This document shows positions 46,379 through 56,875 of a stretch of DNA of 64,000 nucleotides, in pieces. The position numbers and the translations under genes are program-made. Under the pieces are notes generated by a model, which saw only the letters and a list, made by a program, of their open reading frames with translations, searched no databases and was not told where the DNA came from. The DNA lies in contig JAURVZ010000029.1 in the NCBI GenBank assembly GCA_030655215.1, positions 1 to 64,000 of the forward strand, read 5' to 3'. The stretch's first letter is position 1. The number at the start of each line of letters is the position of its first letter. The stretch is from Pseudolabrys sp. (lineage in GTDB: Bacteria; Pseudomonadota; Alphaproteobacteria; Rhizobiales; Xanthobacteraceae).

Positions 46379-48502
46379 ATGACCGACATTTCAGCCGCTT
46401 CGGCCCCCGCGACCAGCGGCTTCAAGATTCCCAGCCTCAGCAGCATGGGCGAGGCCATTCGCAAAGGCGACATGGGCCTCGCGGTCGGCGTCCTGGTCAT
46501 TCTCGTCATTCTCATCCTGCCTTTGCCGCCGGTCCTGTTGGACATGGCGCTGGCCGTGTCGATCATCCTGTCGATCCTGATCCTGATGACAGCTTTGTTC
46601 ATCCAGACACCGCTGGAATTCTCCGCCTTCCCGACCGTGCTGCTGGTCGCGACCATGTTGCGCCTGGCGCTCAACCTCGCCTCGACCCGCCTCATCCTGT
46701 CCCACGGTCATGAAGGCCCGAGCGCCGCCGGCCACGTCATTGAAGCCTTTGGCAATTTCGTCATGGGCGGAAACTTCGTCATCGGCATCATCGTCTTCAC
46801 GATCCTGGTCATCGTGAACTTTGTCGTCATCACCAAGGGTTCGGGCCGTATCGCCGAAGTCGCGGCCCGTTTCCACCTCGACGCCATGCCGGGCAAGCAA
46901 ATGGCGATCGACGCCGATCTGTCGGCCGGCCTGATCAACGAAGATGAAGCCCGCAGCCGCCGCAAGACGCTGGAAGCCGAAGGCGGCTTCTTCGGCGCCA
47001 TGGACGGCGCTTCCAAATTTGTGCGCGGCGACGCCATTGCCGGCTTGCTGGTCGTGTTCATCAACGTCATTGGCGGCATGATCATCGGCATGGCGCAGCA
47101 GGGCCTGCCCTTCGCCGAAGCCGCGCGCACCTACACGCTGCTGACCGTCGGCGACGGCCTGGTGACGCAGGTGCCGGCTTTGATCGTCTCGACCGCGGCG
47201 GGCCTGCTCGTCTCCAAGGCCGGCATCACCGGTTCCGCCGACAAGGCGATGATGAAGCAGCTGTCCGGCTATCCGAAGGCGCTGGGCATGTCTGGCGGCG
47301 TGATGTTGGTCATGTCGCTCCTGCCCGGCATCCCGTTCCTGCCCTTCGTTTTCCTCGGCGGCGGCGCCTCGGCGCTGGCCTTCTATGCCCACAAGCGCGC
47401 CAAAGCCGTCATCACCACCGCAGCGACCAAAGTGGCCGTCGAGACCAAGGCAGCGGAAGCCGTCGAAGAACCGATTTCGACGGCGCTGAAGATCGACGAC
47501 CTCAAGGTCGAGCTCGGCTACGCGCTGCTGCCGCTGGTCAATTCGCCGGACGGCGCCGATCGTTTGACCGAGCAAATCAAGGCGCTGCGCCGTTCGCTCG
47601 CCGGCGAAATGGGCTTTGTCATGCCGGCCGTGCGCATCCTCGACAACGTCAATCTCGACTCGAACACATACGTCATCAAGATCAAGGAAGTCGAAGCCGG
47701 CACCGGCAAGATCTGGGCGAACCAGTACATGGTCATGGATCCGACCGGCGGCCAGGTGAACCTGCCCGGCACGCACACGACCGAGCCGACCTTCGGCCTG
47801 CCGGCGACATGGGTCGACGCCAGCATCAAGGAAGAAGCAGCGATGCGCGGCCTGACCGTGGTCGATGCTGCTACCGTGCTGTCGACGCATCTGACGGAAA
47901 TTCTCAAGAACAATGTTTCGGATCTGTTGTCCTACGGTGAAGTGACGAAGCTGCTTAAGGATCTGCCGAAGGAACAGGCCGAACTGCTCAAGGACCTGGT
48001 GCCGACACTCATCACCACGTCGGGCATCCAGCGCGTGCTGCAGATCCTGCTCGGCGAACGCGTCTCGATTCGCGATCTGTCGACCATCCTCGAAGGCATC
48101 GCCGACGGCGCCGGCTTCTCGCGCAACCCGACCACCTTGGCCGAACATGTGCGTGCCCGCATCTCGCGGCAGATCTGCGCGCAGTACACCAGTCACAATG
48201 GCTACCTGCCGCTCATCGCGCTGTCGGCGAAGTGGGAACAGGCTTTCGCCGAATCCATCGTCGGCCAGGGCGACGACCGTCATCTGGCGATGCAGCCGTC
48301 GAAGCTGTCTGAGTTCATCACGCTCGTGCGCGAGAAATTCGAGAACGCGGCGCGTGAAGGCGAAGCGCCGGTGCTCGTTACCTCGGCCGGCATCCGCCCC
48401 TTCGTGCGCGGCATCGTCGAACGCTTCCGCGCGCAAACGCCGGTAATCTCGCAGAGCGAGATTCATCCACGGGCGCGATTGAAGACGGTGGGAAGCGTCT
48501 AG
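46379..48502 (+). CDS. flhA: flagellar biosynthesis protein FlhA
   Basis: GGNFVIGIIVFTILVIVNFVVITKGSGRIAEVAARFHLDAMPGKQMAIDADLSAGLI; ATG at 46379. Confidence 0.97.
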   Translation: MTDISAASAPATSGFKIPSLSSMGEAIRKGDMGLAVGVLVILVILILPLPPVLLDMALAVSIILSILILMTALFIQTPLEFSAFPTVLLVATMLRLALNLASTRLILSHGHEGPSAAGHVIEAFGNFVMGGNFVIGIIVFTILVIVNFVVITKGSGRIAEVAARFHLDAMPGKQMAIDADLSAGLINEDEARSRRKTLEAEGGFFGAMDGASKFVRGDAIAGLLVVFINVIGGMIIGMAQQGLPFAEAARTYTLLTVGDGLVTQVPALIVSTAAGLLVSKAGITGSADKAMMKQLSGYPKALGMSGGVMLVMSLLPGIPFLPFVFLGGGASALAFYAHKRAKAVITTAATKVAVETKAAEAVEEPISTALKIDDLKVELGYALLPLVNSPDGADRLTEQIKALRRSLAGEMGFVMPAVRILDNVNLDSNTYVIKIKEVEAGTGKIWANQYMVMDPTGGQVNLPGTHTTEPTFGLPATWVDASIKEEAAMRGLTVVDAATVLSTHLTEILKNNVSDLLSYGEVTKLLKDLPKEQAELLKDLVPTLITTSGIQRVLQILLGERVSIRDLSTILEGIADGAGFSRNPTTLAEHVRARISRQICAQYTSHNGYLPLIALSAKWEQAFAESIVGQGDDRHLAMQPSKLSEFITLVREKFENAAREGEAPVLVTSAGIRPFVRGIVERFRAQTPVISQSEIHPRARLKTVGSV

Positions 48503-48508
48503 CTCCGC

Positions 48509-48904
48509 TTAACTGCCGTACTGCTCGTCGCTCACCTGCTCCAGCCAGTCGACGGCCTTGCCATCGAGCGTCTCGGCGATGGCAATATGCGTCATGCCGA
48601 TCGTGGCCGATGCGCCGTGCCAATGCTTCTCGCCTGGCGGAAACCAGACCACATCGCCGGGGCGGATTTCCTCGCGCGCGCCGCCTTCGGTCTGCGCCCA
48701 GCCAAAACCGGCCGTAACAATAATCGTCTGGCCGAGCGGATGCGTGTGCCACGCAGTGCGGGCGCCCGGCTCGAAGGTAACGGTTGCGCCACTGACGTGT
48801 GCGGGCTCAGTTCCCTGAAACGGCGCATCGATACGCACCGCGCCGGTGAAGTATTCCGCCGGTCCCTTGCGCGACGCCTGCGCATTGCTGCGTGTGACTT
48901 TCAT
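48509..48904 (-). CDS. cupin domain-containing protein
   Basis: [67 protein letters not shown]. Confidence 0.9.
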   Translation of the reverse strand: MKVTRSNAQASRKGPAEYFTGAVRIDAPFQGTEPAHVSGATVTFEPGARTAWHTHPLGQTIIVTAGFGWAQTEGGAREEIRPGDVVWFPPGEKHWHGASATIGMTHIAIAETLDGKAVDWLEQVSDEQYGS

Positions 48905-49341
48905 CATTGAATTCCTTGTTGCAGTCGTGCGTCGCATATCGCCCGGAACACGTCACTCCGTCGGCCACCGCACCCTACAGCGTTCTTGATGTCATATTCA
49001 AATACCGCACCCCGCGTCGGCTGGCCGACTCCGGACAAGCTTGCGCTTATTTCTAGGAGCCTGCGGTCTGGCTCCGTGCTGCGGCTTGCAGCGGTCGCGG
49101 TTAACGGACCCCTGCGCACAATTCTATATCCCAATACCCCGGCATGCGCGGTCACCCACCATGACACCGCGCAACGTGCATTCCGACCGATCCGAACGAT
49201 TTGACGCGCATTTTTGTAACCACGTTCTTACAGGCCGCCTTTATTTTTTAAGCGTCTGACTGGACGGCGGAATTGACCAGCAAAGGCCAATCACAAGCAG
49301 CCCGCGCGTCATCCGTGATGCGTTAAACGAATGTCGGATCA

Positions 49342-52146
49342 ATGAGTTTACGTACGCGTCTATTGCTGCTCGTCGCCCTCGCCACTCTGGTGCCAGCGAT
49401 CTTGTTGGGCGTCCGCTTCTTCCAGAATCGCGCCGCCGAAATAGAGGCAGCGCTGACAAAACTATCGATGCAGGCCGGCAATATAGCCGGTGATCTGCAC
49501 GAGAAAATCCAAGGCACCGCACAATTGCAGTTTGGCCTGTCGCGCGCCGTCAATCTCGACAGCGCCGACCGCGCTGAATGCTCAGCCCTGCTGTCAGGTG
49601 TCCGCGAGAAGTACGAGCAGTACACCGGGATCCTGACAATCACACCACAAGGCCGGCTGTTCTGCGACTCGCTGCAAACCAGCCGGGAGCTCGACCTCCG
49701 CGACCGCGACTATTTCAAGCGAGCGTTACAGACGACCGAAGCGGTGACGTTGCAACCCGCTGTCGGCCGGCTGACCGGCGCATCGGTTCTGCAAATCGCC
49801 TATCCGGCGCGCGCCGCGGATGGAGAATTGAAATTCGTCCTGCTGGCGTCGTTCAATCTGCAGAAGTTCGTCGACTTCCACAGCCAGCGGCTGTCCGGCG
49901 TTGATATCCTGCTTGTTGAAAAGAACGGCAATCTGCTCGCTGCGCCGTCCGCCTCGCGCTGGCATCGGCAGACCGGGATTTCCGTATCCGACACCGAGAT
50001 GTTCCGCCTTGTCGCCGAGCCGGCGGCCATGCGCGCGAAGGAAGTCACCGCCACCGACGGCAGTCAGCAGGTCTGGGCATCGCGCACAATGCCGGACGCC
50101 GGGCTTTACATCATGGTCGGCGCATCGAAGGACGGATTGGTCGCCGCCGCCAACAAGCGTCTGTTTCAAGAGTCCATTGTCCTTGGCATCGTGTCGGCGG
50201 TGCTGTTTGCCGGCGTCTGGGGATTGGCGGCCACCGGCATGCGTCAAATTCGCAAGATCGCCGCCGCGGCCAAGCAATTCGGCAATGGCGATCTCAACTC
50301 GCGCATCGGGCCGCCCTATCCGCGCGGTGAACTTGGCGGGCTGATGGTCGAACTGAATGCAGCGGCTGACGCGCTGCAGCGCCAGCATGCCAACATCGAT
50401 GAGCTGAATCGAAAGTTGCGCAAGTCAAAAGAGGTAGAGGCGCGCACCAAGGCCTTCCTCGACACCGTCATCGACCACATTCCAAATCCGATTTCGGTAA
50501 AAGCGCCGCCGGCGAAGGGCGAAGATCACTGGCAGTTCACCTTGGTCAACAAAGCCTACGAGGCAATGAACAGGCTGCCGCGCGAGCAGATCGTCGGAAA
50601 AACCGCGCACCAGTTGTACCGGCGCGAAGCCGCCGACTTCATGACCGCCTCCGATGCAGAAACGCTTGGCGCCGACTCAGGCGTGGTGACCGGCGAATTG
50701 CCGTTCAGCTCGCTGTCGGACGATCCGCGCATTGTCTCGTCGAAACGCGTTGCCATTCGTGACGGCCACGGCAAGCCACAATACATCCTCACCGTGCTTG
50801 AGGACGTGACGGAAAGTCGCCTGTCCGAAGAGAAGATCGCTCATATGGCGCATCACGACGCGTTGACCGACCTGCCGAACCGGGCCGCGTTTAATATCTG
50901 CGTTGCCACGACGCTGGAGAAGGCGAAGCGCGAGGACAAGACGTTCAGCATCCTCAGCATGGATCTGGCGCGTTTCAAGGAAACCAATGACGTCTATGGC
51001 CATGCCACGGGCGATGCCTTGCTGCAGGAAGTCGCCCGCCGCTTGCTGGCTGTCGCCGGCGATAATTTCGCCGCGCGCATCGGTGGCGACGAATTCATCC
51101 TGATCGTCACTGGCGAACCGCAACCGGAAACGGCCATGACTCTGGCAAAGCGTCTGCTGGTCGCTTTCGACGAGGATTTTGAGGTGGACGGCAAGACCAT
51201 CCATATCGGCCTTGGCATTGGCGGCGCCGTCTATCCGCAGGACGGCACCGACGCCAAGACCTTGATCATTCATGCCGACGCCGCGCTCTATCGCGCAAAG
51301 GCCGCGACGCATACGTCGTTGCTGTTCTTCGAGCCGGAAATGGGCCTGGCGCTGCAGGAGCGGCATAACCTGCAGCACGATCTGCGCCACGCCATCGGCA
51401 ACAATGACTTGCTGCTGCACTACCAGCCGCAATTCCGCATCACCGGCGAGGTCATCGGCTTCGAAGCGCTGGCGCGCTGGCAAAGCCCTGCGCGCGGCAT
51501 GGTACCGCCAGCCACTTTCATCCCGATCGCCGAGGAATACAGCCTGATCATTCCGCTCGGCGAATGGGCGCTTCGCGAAGCCTGCCGCGAGGCATCGTCC
51601 TGGCCGGAGCCGCTCACCATCGCAGTCAATGTGTCGCCGATTCAGTTTCACCACGGCGATCTGCCGGGGCTGGTTCATTCAATCCTGCTTGAAACGGGGC
51701 TGAAGCCGGCGCGGCTTTGCCTGGAAATCACCGAAGGCGTTCTGATCAACGACTTTTCCCGTGCGGTTTCGATCCTGCGCCGGCTGAAGTCGCTCGGCGT
51801 GCAGATTGCGCTCGACGATTTCGGCAAGGGCTATTCATCGCTTTCCTATCTGCACGCCTTCGCCTTCGACAAGATCAAGATCGACCGTGCCTTCATCTCC
51901 GATCTCGAGAACAACCATCATTCAATGGCGATCGTCCGCGCCGTCATCGGCCTCGGCCAAAGCCTCAAGGTGCCGATCCTGGCAGAGGGCGTTGAAACCG
52001 AATGCCAGCGTCAGTTTCTGTTTGCCGAAGGTTGTGACGAGATGCAGGGCTATCTGGCCGGTCGCCCCTACCCAATTGCGCATTACACCGAGCTGGTCGG
52101 GCGTCCGCCGCGTGACGTTAAGGGTGTGTGGGAGATTGCCAGTTGA
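49342..52146 (+). CDS. membrane GGDEF/EAL protein (putative bifunctional diguanylate cyclase/phosphodiesterase)
   Basis: Periplasmic Cache-like sensor, HAMP, PAS, intact GGDEF (ARIGGDEFIL) and EAL (GFEALARWQ) motifs. Confidence 0.93.
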   Translation: MSLRTRLLLLVALATLVPAILLGVRFFQNRAAEIEAALTKLSMQAGNIAGDLHEKIQGTAQLQFGLSRAVNLDSADRAECSALLSGVREKYEQYTGILTITPQGRLFCDSLQTSRELDLRDRDYFKRALQTTEAVTLQPAVGRLTGASVLQIAYPARAADGELKFVLLASFNLQKFVDFHSQRLSGVDILLVEKNGNLLAAPSASRWHRQTGISVSDTEMFRLVAEPAAMRAKEVTATDGSQQVWASRTMPDAGLYIMVGASKDGLVAAANKRLFQESIVLGIVSAVLFAGVWGLAATGMRQIRKIAAAAKQFGNGDLNSRIGPPYPRGELGGLMVELNAAADALQRQHANIDELNRKLRKSKEVEARTKAFLDTVIDHIPNPISVKAPPAKGEDHWQFTLVNKAYEAMNRLPREQIVGKTAHQLYRREAADFMTASDAETLGADSGVVTGELPFSSLSDDPRIVSSKRVAIRDGHGKPQYILTVLEDVTESRLSEEKIAHMAHHDALTDLPNRAAFNICVATTLEKAKREDKTFSILSMDLARFKETNDVYGHATGDALLQEVARRLLAVAGDNFAARIGGDEFILIVTGEPQPETAMTLAKRLLVAFDEDFEVDGKTIHIGLGIGGAVYPQDGTDAKTLIIHADAALYRAKAATHTSLLFFEPEMGLALQERHNLQHDLRHAIGNNDLLLHYQPQFRITGEVIGFEALARWQSPARGMVPPATFIPIAEEYSLIIPLGEWALREACREASSWPEPLTIAVNVSPIQFHHGDLPGLVHSILLETGLKPARLCLEITEGVLINDFSRAVSILRRLKSLGVQIALDDFGKGYSSLSYLHAFAFDKIKIDRAFISDLENNHHSMAIVRAVIGLGQSLKVPILAEGVETECQRQFLFAEGCDEMQGYLAGRPYPIAHYTELVGRPPRDVKGVWEIAS

Positions 52147-52300
52147 TACCGGTCTGGCTGATCTGCGTGCACGGCGATGGCGTCTCACGTCATGATCGCG
52201 TAATCATAATGGCGATCTGCCCCTGTAAAGCCACGAATTTCGGCCTATATAGAGGCAACCCCATTATTCCTCCGGTTGCCCGGCGTTTTGGAGATTTACT

Positions 52301-52573
52301 GTGAAAAAATTCGATTTTAACGCTCCGGCCGAGCTCTTTCCGTCGCGAAATCGCAAGATTGCCAACAAGGTCCGTTATCGCCGTTTCGATACTGCTGCCG
52401 ACGCCATCCGCTATGCGGTCGAGGAATTGCCGGAGCCGCTGCTGCTCGGCGCCTATATCGAGATCAACGAATCCCGGCTCGGCCACAAGGACATCCGCGC
52501 GCTGTACGATAGCGAGAGCTATCCGCTGCCGAAGGCCGCCGTCGTCAATGCGCCGGAAGAATCCGCCGCCTGA
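52301..52573 (+). CDS. small conserved-type hypothetical protein
   Basis: MKKFDFNAPAELFPSRNRKIANKVRYRRFDTAADAIRYAVEELPEPLLLGAYIEINESRLGHKDIRALYDS. Confidence 0.75.
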   Translation: MKKFDFNAPAELFPSRNRKIANKVRYRRFDTAADAIRYAVEELPEPLLLGAYIEINESRLGHKDIRALYDSESYPLPKAAVVNAPEESAA

Positions 52574-52792
52574 TCTCGCAGCAAGGCGCTGTTTTGCGGA
52601 TCGTTTGACGGTTTTCGCCGTTTCGTATACCTTAACGGCGTTGAAACTTTAGTTTTCGGTTATGCCTTGCTGATCTGCCCCACCGGGCCGTTGACAATGC
52701 ACCCCTAAAACTCGGTGTTTCGATCGCTTGTCGGCGTTTACCGCCACAAGCGCATCACAACGCAAGCAGCGCATAACGCAAAAGGTGCCACG

Positions 52793-52996
52793 ATGGCGAC
52801 AGGTACGGTCAAGTTCTTCAATACCCAAAAGGGTTTCGGTTTCATCACCCCGAGCGACGGCTCCAAGGACGTGTTCGTGCACATCAGCGCGGTCGAACGC
52901 GCCGGCATGAGCACGCTCAACGAAGGCCAGCGCCTGTCGTATGAAATCGTGACCGAGCGCGGCAAACAGGCCGCCGCCAACCTGCAGAACGCCTAA
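52793..52996 (+). CDS. cspA: cold-shock protein
   Basis: [55 protein letters not shown] motifs. Confidence 0.95.
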   Translation: MATGTVKFFNTQKGFGFITPSDGSKDVFVHISAVERAGMSTLNEGQRLSYEIVTERGKQAAANLQNA

Positions 52997-53030
52997 TCAG
53001 CGCCTCCAGTTTCGTTTGAGTTAAGCGAGA

Positions 53031-53063
53031 CGCCCGGCCCCTGCGCCGGGCGTTTTCGTTTTT
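53031..53063 (+). terminator. intrinsic terminator after cold-shock gene
   Basis: CGCCCGGCccctGCGCCGGGCGTTTTCGTTTTT. Confidence 0.75.
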
Positions 53064-53101
53064 GAGCTTCACGATCAAAGACCAAGGATTCGAGCACGCA
53101 C

Positions 53102-53296
53102 ATGACGCACAAATTCGCCACCGGACAGGACGTGTTCTACGAGCCGACATTCGGAAATCCGGCGGTTGGCGGCCAGTACAAGGTCGTTCGCCCTTTGCCG
53201 GTGGAGCGCGACAACCGGTTGTCCTATCGCATCAAGAGCGTTGCCGAGAATTTCGAGCGCATCGCCGAAGAACATCAACTCAGCGACAGCGAATAG
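53102..53296 (+). CDS. small hypothetical protein
   Basis: MTHKFATGQDVFYEPTFGNPAVGGQYKVVRPLPVERDNRLSYRIKSVAENFERIAEEHQLSDSE. Confidence 0.7.
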   Translation: MTHKFATGQDVFYEPTFGNPAVGGQYKVVRPLPVERDNRLSYRIKSVAENFERIAEEHQLSDSE

Positions 53297-53363
53297 TTGC
53301 ACGGGAACCTGCTTGGGGGTGCACCCGTTATACGCGCGGGCGGGCTGGCAACCGGAGCCGGCG

Positions 53364-53741
53364 ATGACAACGCGTGAAGATCTCCTCGCACTTGAGCAAA
53401 AGTTCTGGACTGGCGACGCCGATTTTTACCGCCAGAACCTCGACGACACATGTCTCGTCGCCTTTACCGAAATGAGCGGCGCTTTCACGCGCAACGAAAT
53501 TGCCGCGACGATCAAGGGTGGCGACCGCTGGCGTGACGTCAAACTCAGCCCCGAAGCCGTGGTCGAGCCGATCGCGGGCATGGCGTTCATCACCTACCGG
53601 GCACATGCCGAGCGCGCCAATGGCGAACCATATAATGCTTTGGTGAGCAGCGGTTATGTGCGCCGCGGCAAGGACTGGAAGATGGCGTTTCACCAGCAGA
53701 CGCCGCTGGAAGCGGAATCGAAAGCCGCAGCAACGGGATAG
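53364..53741 (+). CDS. NTF2-like / DUF4440 family protein
   Basis: MTTREDLLALEQKFWTGDADFYRQNLDDTCLVAFTEMSGAFTRNEIAATIKGGDRWRDVKL. Confidence 0.75.
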   Translation: MTTREDLLALEQKFWTGDADFYRQNLDDTCLVAFTEMSGAFTRNEIAATIKGGDRWRDVKLSPEAVVEPIAGMAFITYRAHAERANGEPYNALVSSGYVRRGKDWKMAFHQQTPLEAESKAAATG

Positions 53742-53893
53742 CGGCGCCGGCGTATTGGTTACAAATTTAAGCGTCCATCGTTGCGCTGCGGAAAGCCACC
53801 GTGCCGCCACGAAGCCTGCAAACACGCGGCTTTTCACAATCTTTCACCGTTCCGTGATGACCCCTGTGGAACTGAGGCAGGGTCACCACGTTA

Positions 53894-54169
53894 ATGAAGC
53901 ACGAACGTTTGAACTTTTCTCAAGGCCGGAGCGACAGATCCGTGACCTTGGAGGATGACATGAATTGGTCGATGTACACCGCGGACCGCACCACCCACCT
54001 CAAGATCGTGGTGGTCGGACTTTGCGCTGCGCTGCTGATCGCTGTGATCGGTATTTCGGCGCGTGAACTCAACCTCGGCGTCGACATCATGTCGGCGCAA
54101 GGCCCGACTGTTTACAAAGCCGGCGCGCCGGTTGCGTACACCGTCAACGAGGGCACGACTATTCGTTAG
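53894..54169 (+). CDS. small membrane hypothetical protein
   Basis: One TM helix (LKIVVVGLCAALLIAVIGI); start could be internal ATG (MNWSMYTADRTTHLK). Confidence 0.6.
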   Translation: MKHERLNFSQGRSDRSVTLEDDMNWSMYTADRTTHLKIVVVGLCAALLIAVIGISARELNLGVDIMSAQGPTVYKAGAPVAYTVNEGTTIR

Positions 54170-54233
54170 TGCACGTTGAGCGCCCACGGTTCCCCCGACC
54201 GCGGTCGCGATTTCTGAACCTCCCCCAAACTAG

Positions 54234-54264
54234 ACGCGCCGGTTTTTCCGGCGCGTTTTTTTGT
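54234..54264 (+). terminator. intrinsic terminator
   Basis: ACGCGCCGGtttttCCGGCGCGTTTTTTTGT. Confidence 0.8.
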
Positions 54265-54369
54265 AGCCGTGGACCTGCGGCAATAAAGGCCTGGCTCACG
54301 CCCTTGCATCGCCATGCCAATGAAGCAGGGTGAACGGAAGCCCGAATCACCTGACGAGCCAGACCCGCC

Positions 54370-55500
54370 ATGCGACGCTCTTTCCTGATCAGCGCCCTGC
54401 TGCCGCCGCTCGCCATCGTGCAGATGTGCGGCACGCCAGCGACGGCCCAAAGCGGCGACTACCAAGCCAAACTCGCCGCCTACCTTCAGGTTCGCGAGCC
54501 CTACGAGGAACAGGCCACCGCCTATTGGGACGCGGTCGCCGCCAAAAGGCGCATCCGCAACGAAAAACGCCGCACCCGGCAGACCGTGCTGCTTGAGGAC
54601 TATGTGCTTGAGCACCCGCCGGTCTATTCCGGCCCGCCGCGCCCGGTCGATTCCAATGCCCCGCCCGGCCCCACCCCGGGCGAGTTGCCGCCGATTCCGC
54701 TGATCGCCGAGTTCCTGCGCCACGCCGAGACCCATTTCGGTTTCGTGCCGGACCGTGCCAGCGAGACCGATTTCAAACGTGCTTACGCCCGCGCCGCCAG
54801 CGCCGCCGGGCTGACCCGCGACCAGATTGTCGGCGTCTATATCTTCGAGACCGGCGGCAACGGCACCTATGACATGCAGGCCGGCGTTACGCCGACGCGG
54901 CCGAAGGCGATTTCGCCGGCGGTCGGTTACAACCAGTTGCTGTCGACCAACACCATTTCGATCTTCGCCGAGCACGGCGCCGAGATCCTCACTTTGCTGC
55001 GCAACAAGGCCAAGGCGCTGAACGGCCCGGCCAAGCTGGCGATGGAGCGCAAGATCGAGGCGGTGAAGCGTATGATCGCGCATAGCCGCACCGGGCCGCA
55101 GCGCTGGGGCGACTGGGACAAGATGGCCAAGACCACCACCCCCGGCATGGGCATCCACGCGGCCATTCTCGACCGCGACATCGGGCCGATGCTCCAGGTG
55201 CAGAAACTGGCCACCTCGCTGCACTTCGCCCGGATGAAGGGCTACACCGCGCCGCTCAGCGCCTCCGACCTGGAGCTGATGAACCTGACCGGCGATTCCA
55301 CCGGGCTCGATATGATCATGATGCCGGACGAGTACCGCGCCCGCGTGCCGACCGCCAATTTCTTCCAGCAACGCGGTTATGACCGAAACCCAGTTGCCCG
55401 GCGCACCGGCGTCGTCGCCAAGCTCATCGCCGATATGGAAAACCAAATGGCCAAAGGCGCGCAGAACCCCGGCGCCAAGGAGTTGGCAGCGGCGTTCTAG
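54370..55500 (+). CDS. secreted hypothetical protein with lysozyme/lytic-transglycosylase-like core
   Basis: Signal peptide; GLTRDQIVGVYIFETGGNGTYDMQAG...AISPAVGYNQLLSTNTISIFAEHG resembles Glu-dependent muramidase-like domains. Confidence 0.55.
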   Translation: MRRSFLISALLPPLAIVQMCGTPATAQSGDYQAKLAAYLQVREPYEEQATAYWDAVAAKRRIRNEKRRTRQTVLLEDYVLEHPPVYSGPPRPVDSNAPPGPTPGELPPIPLIAEFLRHAETHFGFVPDRASETDFKRAYARAASAAGLTRDQIVGVYIFETGGNGTYDMQAGVTPTRPKAISPAVGYNQLLSTNTISIFAEHGAEILTLLRNKAKALNGPAKLAMERKIEAVKRMIAHSRTGPQRWGDWDKMAKTTTPGMGIHAAILDRDIGPMLQVQKLATSLHFARMKGYTAPLSASDLELMNLTGDSTGLDMIMMPDEYRARVPTANFFQQRGYDRNPVARRTGVVAKLIADMENQMAKGAQNPGAKELAAAF

Positions 55501-55522
55501 GCCTGTCCGAGTAAGACGCGCA

Positions 55523-55564
55523 CAAAAAAATGGCCGGGGTTTCCCCCGGCCATTTTCGTTTTCT
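55523..55564. terminator. bidirectional intrinsic terminator
   Basis: AAAAAAATGGCCGGGgtttCCCCCGGCCATTTTCGTTTT between converging genes. Confidence 0.75.
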
Positions 55565-55579
55565 TGAAGTCACCCGGGC

Positions 55580-56863
55580 TCAGTAACCCAAAGTTCTCGG
55601 CAGCCAGAGTGTCAGCGCCGGGATGTAGGTAACCAGCAGCAGCACGATGATCATCGGAATGTAGAAGATCAGAATACTGCGCGCGACCGCTTCCATCGTC
55701 ACCTTGCCGATCGCACAGCCCACGACCATCGTTGGACCCACCGGCGGCGTCAGCAGACCGATGCCGAGGTTGAGGATCATGATGATGCCGAAGTGCACCG
55801 GGTCGATACCGAAGGTAGTAATGACCGGCAGGAAGATCGGCGTACAGATCAACAGCATCGGCGCCAGATCCATGAACGTGCCGAGGAGCAACAGCAGAAT
55901 GTTGATCCAGAGCAGGAACATGTATTTGTTGGCGGATATCTCGATGAAGAACTGCGTGGCGATCGCCGGCACGCGCAGGATCGCCATCATGTAGCCGAAC
56001 GAGATCGAGAAGCCGATCATGATCATGACCATGCCGACCGTGCGCACGACGCGCCCGACCAGCGCTGGCAACTCGCTCCACTTGACGTCCCGGTAAACGA
56101 ACATCGTCACCAGGAAGGCGTAGACGCAGGCAACCGCGCCTGACTCCGTCGGCGTGAACACGCCCGAGATGATACCACCGAGGATGATGATGACGGTGAC
56201 CAGACCCCAGATCGAGTCGAGTGCGATCTTGAACGCCTGCTTCAGCGGGATCGCCTCGCCTTTCGGAAAATTGTCGCGCTTGGCGATATACAGCACCAGG
56301 ATCAACAGCGACGAGCCGAGCAAAAGCACCGGGATGATGCCGGCCATGAACATGGCGCCGATCGACACCGTGCCGCCGGCGGCGATCGAGTAGATCACCA
56401 TGTTATGCGACGGCGGCACCAGCAGCGGCTGCAACGAACCGGAGATGGTGACGTTCACGGCAAAAAGCCGCGGGTAACCGGCCTTGATCATTTGCGGGAT
56501 CATGACCGAGCCGACCGCCGCCGTATCGGCGACGGACGAGCCGGACAGACAGCCGAACATGGTCGAGGCAAGAATGTTGACCAGAGCCAGACCGCCGCGA
56601 ATGGCGCCGACAAACACCTTCGCCAGATTGACCAGACGCGACGCCATGCCGCCGACCGCCATGATGGCGCCGGCGAGAATGAAGAACGGAATCGCCAGAA
56701 GCGAGAACCCGCTCATGCCGCCGGCGACCTTCAACATCACCGCTTCGAGCGGAATGCTTGTGTACAGCGCGCCGAGGATGGAGGCGATGCCAAGCGCATA
56801 GGCGATCGGCATGCCGAGAAGACAGATGACGGTAAAGCTACCGATGAGGACCAGGATTTCCAT
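55580..56863 (-). CDS. dctM: TRAP transporter large permease (DctM)
   Basis: TRAP large permease motifs, e.g. PFFILAGAIMAVGGMASRLVNLA, GCLSGSSVADTAAVGSVMIPQM, PPVGPTMVVGCAIG. Confidence 0.94.
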   Translation of the reverse strand: MEILVLIGSFTVICLLGMPIAYALGIASILGALYTSIPLEAVMLKVAGGMSGFSLLAIPFFILAGAIMAVGGMASRLVNLAKVFVGAIRGGLALVNILASTMFGCLSGSSVADTAAVGSVMIPQMIKAGYPRLFAVNVTISGSLQPLLVPPSHNMVIYSIAAGGTVSIGAMFMAGIIPVLLLGSSLLILVLYIAKRDNFPKGEAIPLKQAFKIALDSIWGLVTVIIILGGIISGVFTPTESGAVACVYAFLVTMFVYRDVKWSELPALVGRVVRTVGMVMIMIGFSISFGYMMAILRVPAIATQFFIEISANKYMFLLWINILLLLLGTFMDLAPMLLICTPIFLPVITTFGIDPVHFGIIMILNLGIGLLTPPVGPTMVVGCAIGKVTMEAVARSILIFYIPMIIVLLLVTYIPALTLWLPRTLGY

Positions 56864-56875
56864 TGTTCTTGGTCC

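Noticed and set aside
46391-48466. 691-aa ORF on the minus strand opposite flhA
   Set aside because: Antisense to a clearly conserved FlhA; long open frame is a by-product of high-GC codon usage, with low-complexity H/R/D/Q-rich translation.
52577-52792. Riboswitch or structured thermosensor upstream of the cold-shock gene
   Set aside because: A long leader is plausible for cold-shock genes, but no specific conserved structure could be supported by reading.
54166-55446. 426-aa minus-strand ORF
   Set aside because: Antisense to the better supported secreted protein at 54370-55500, which has a signal peptide.
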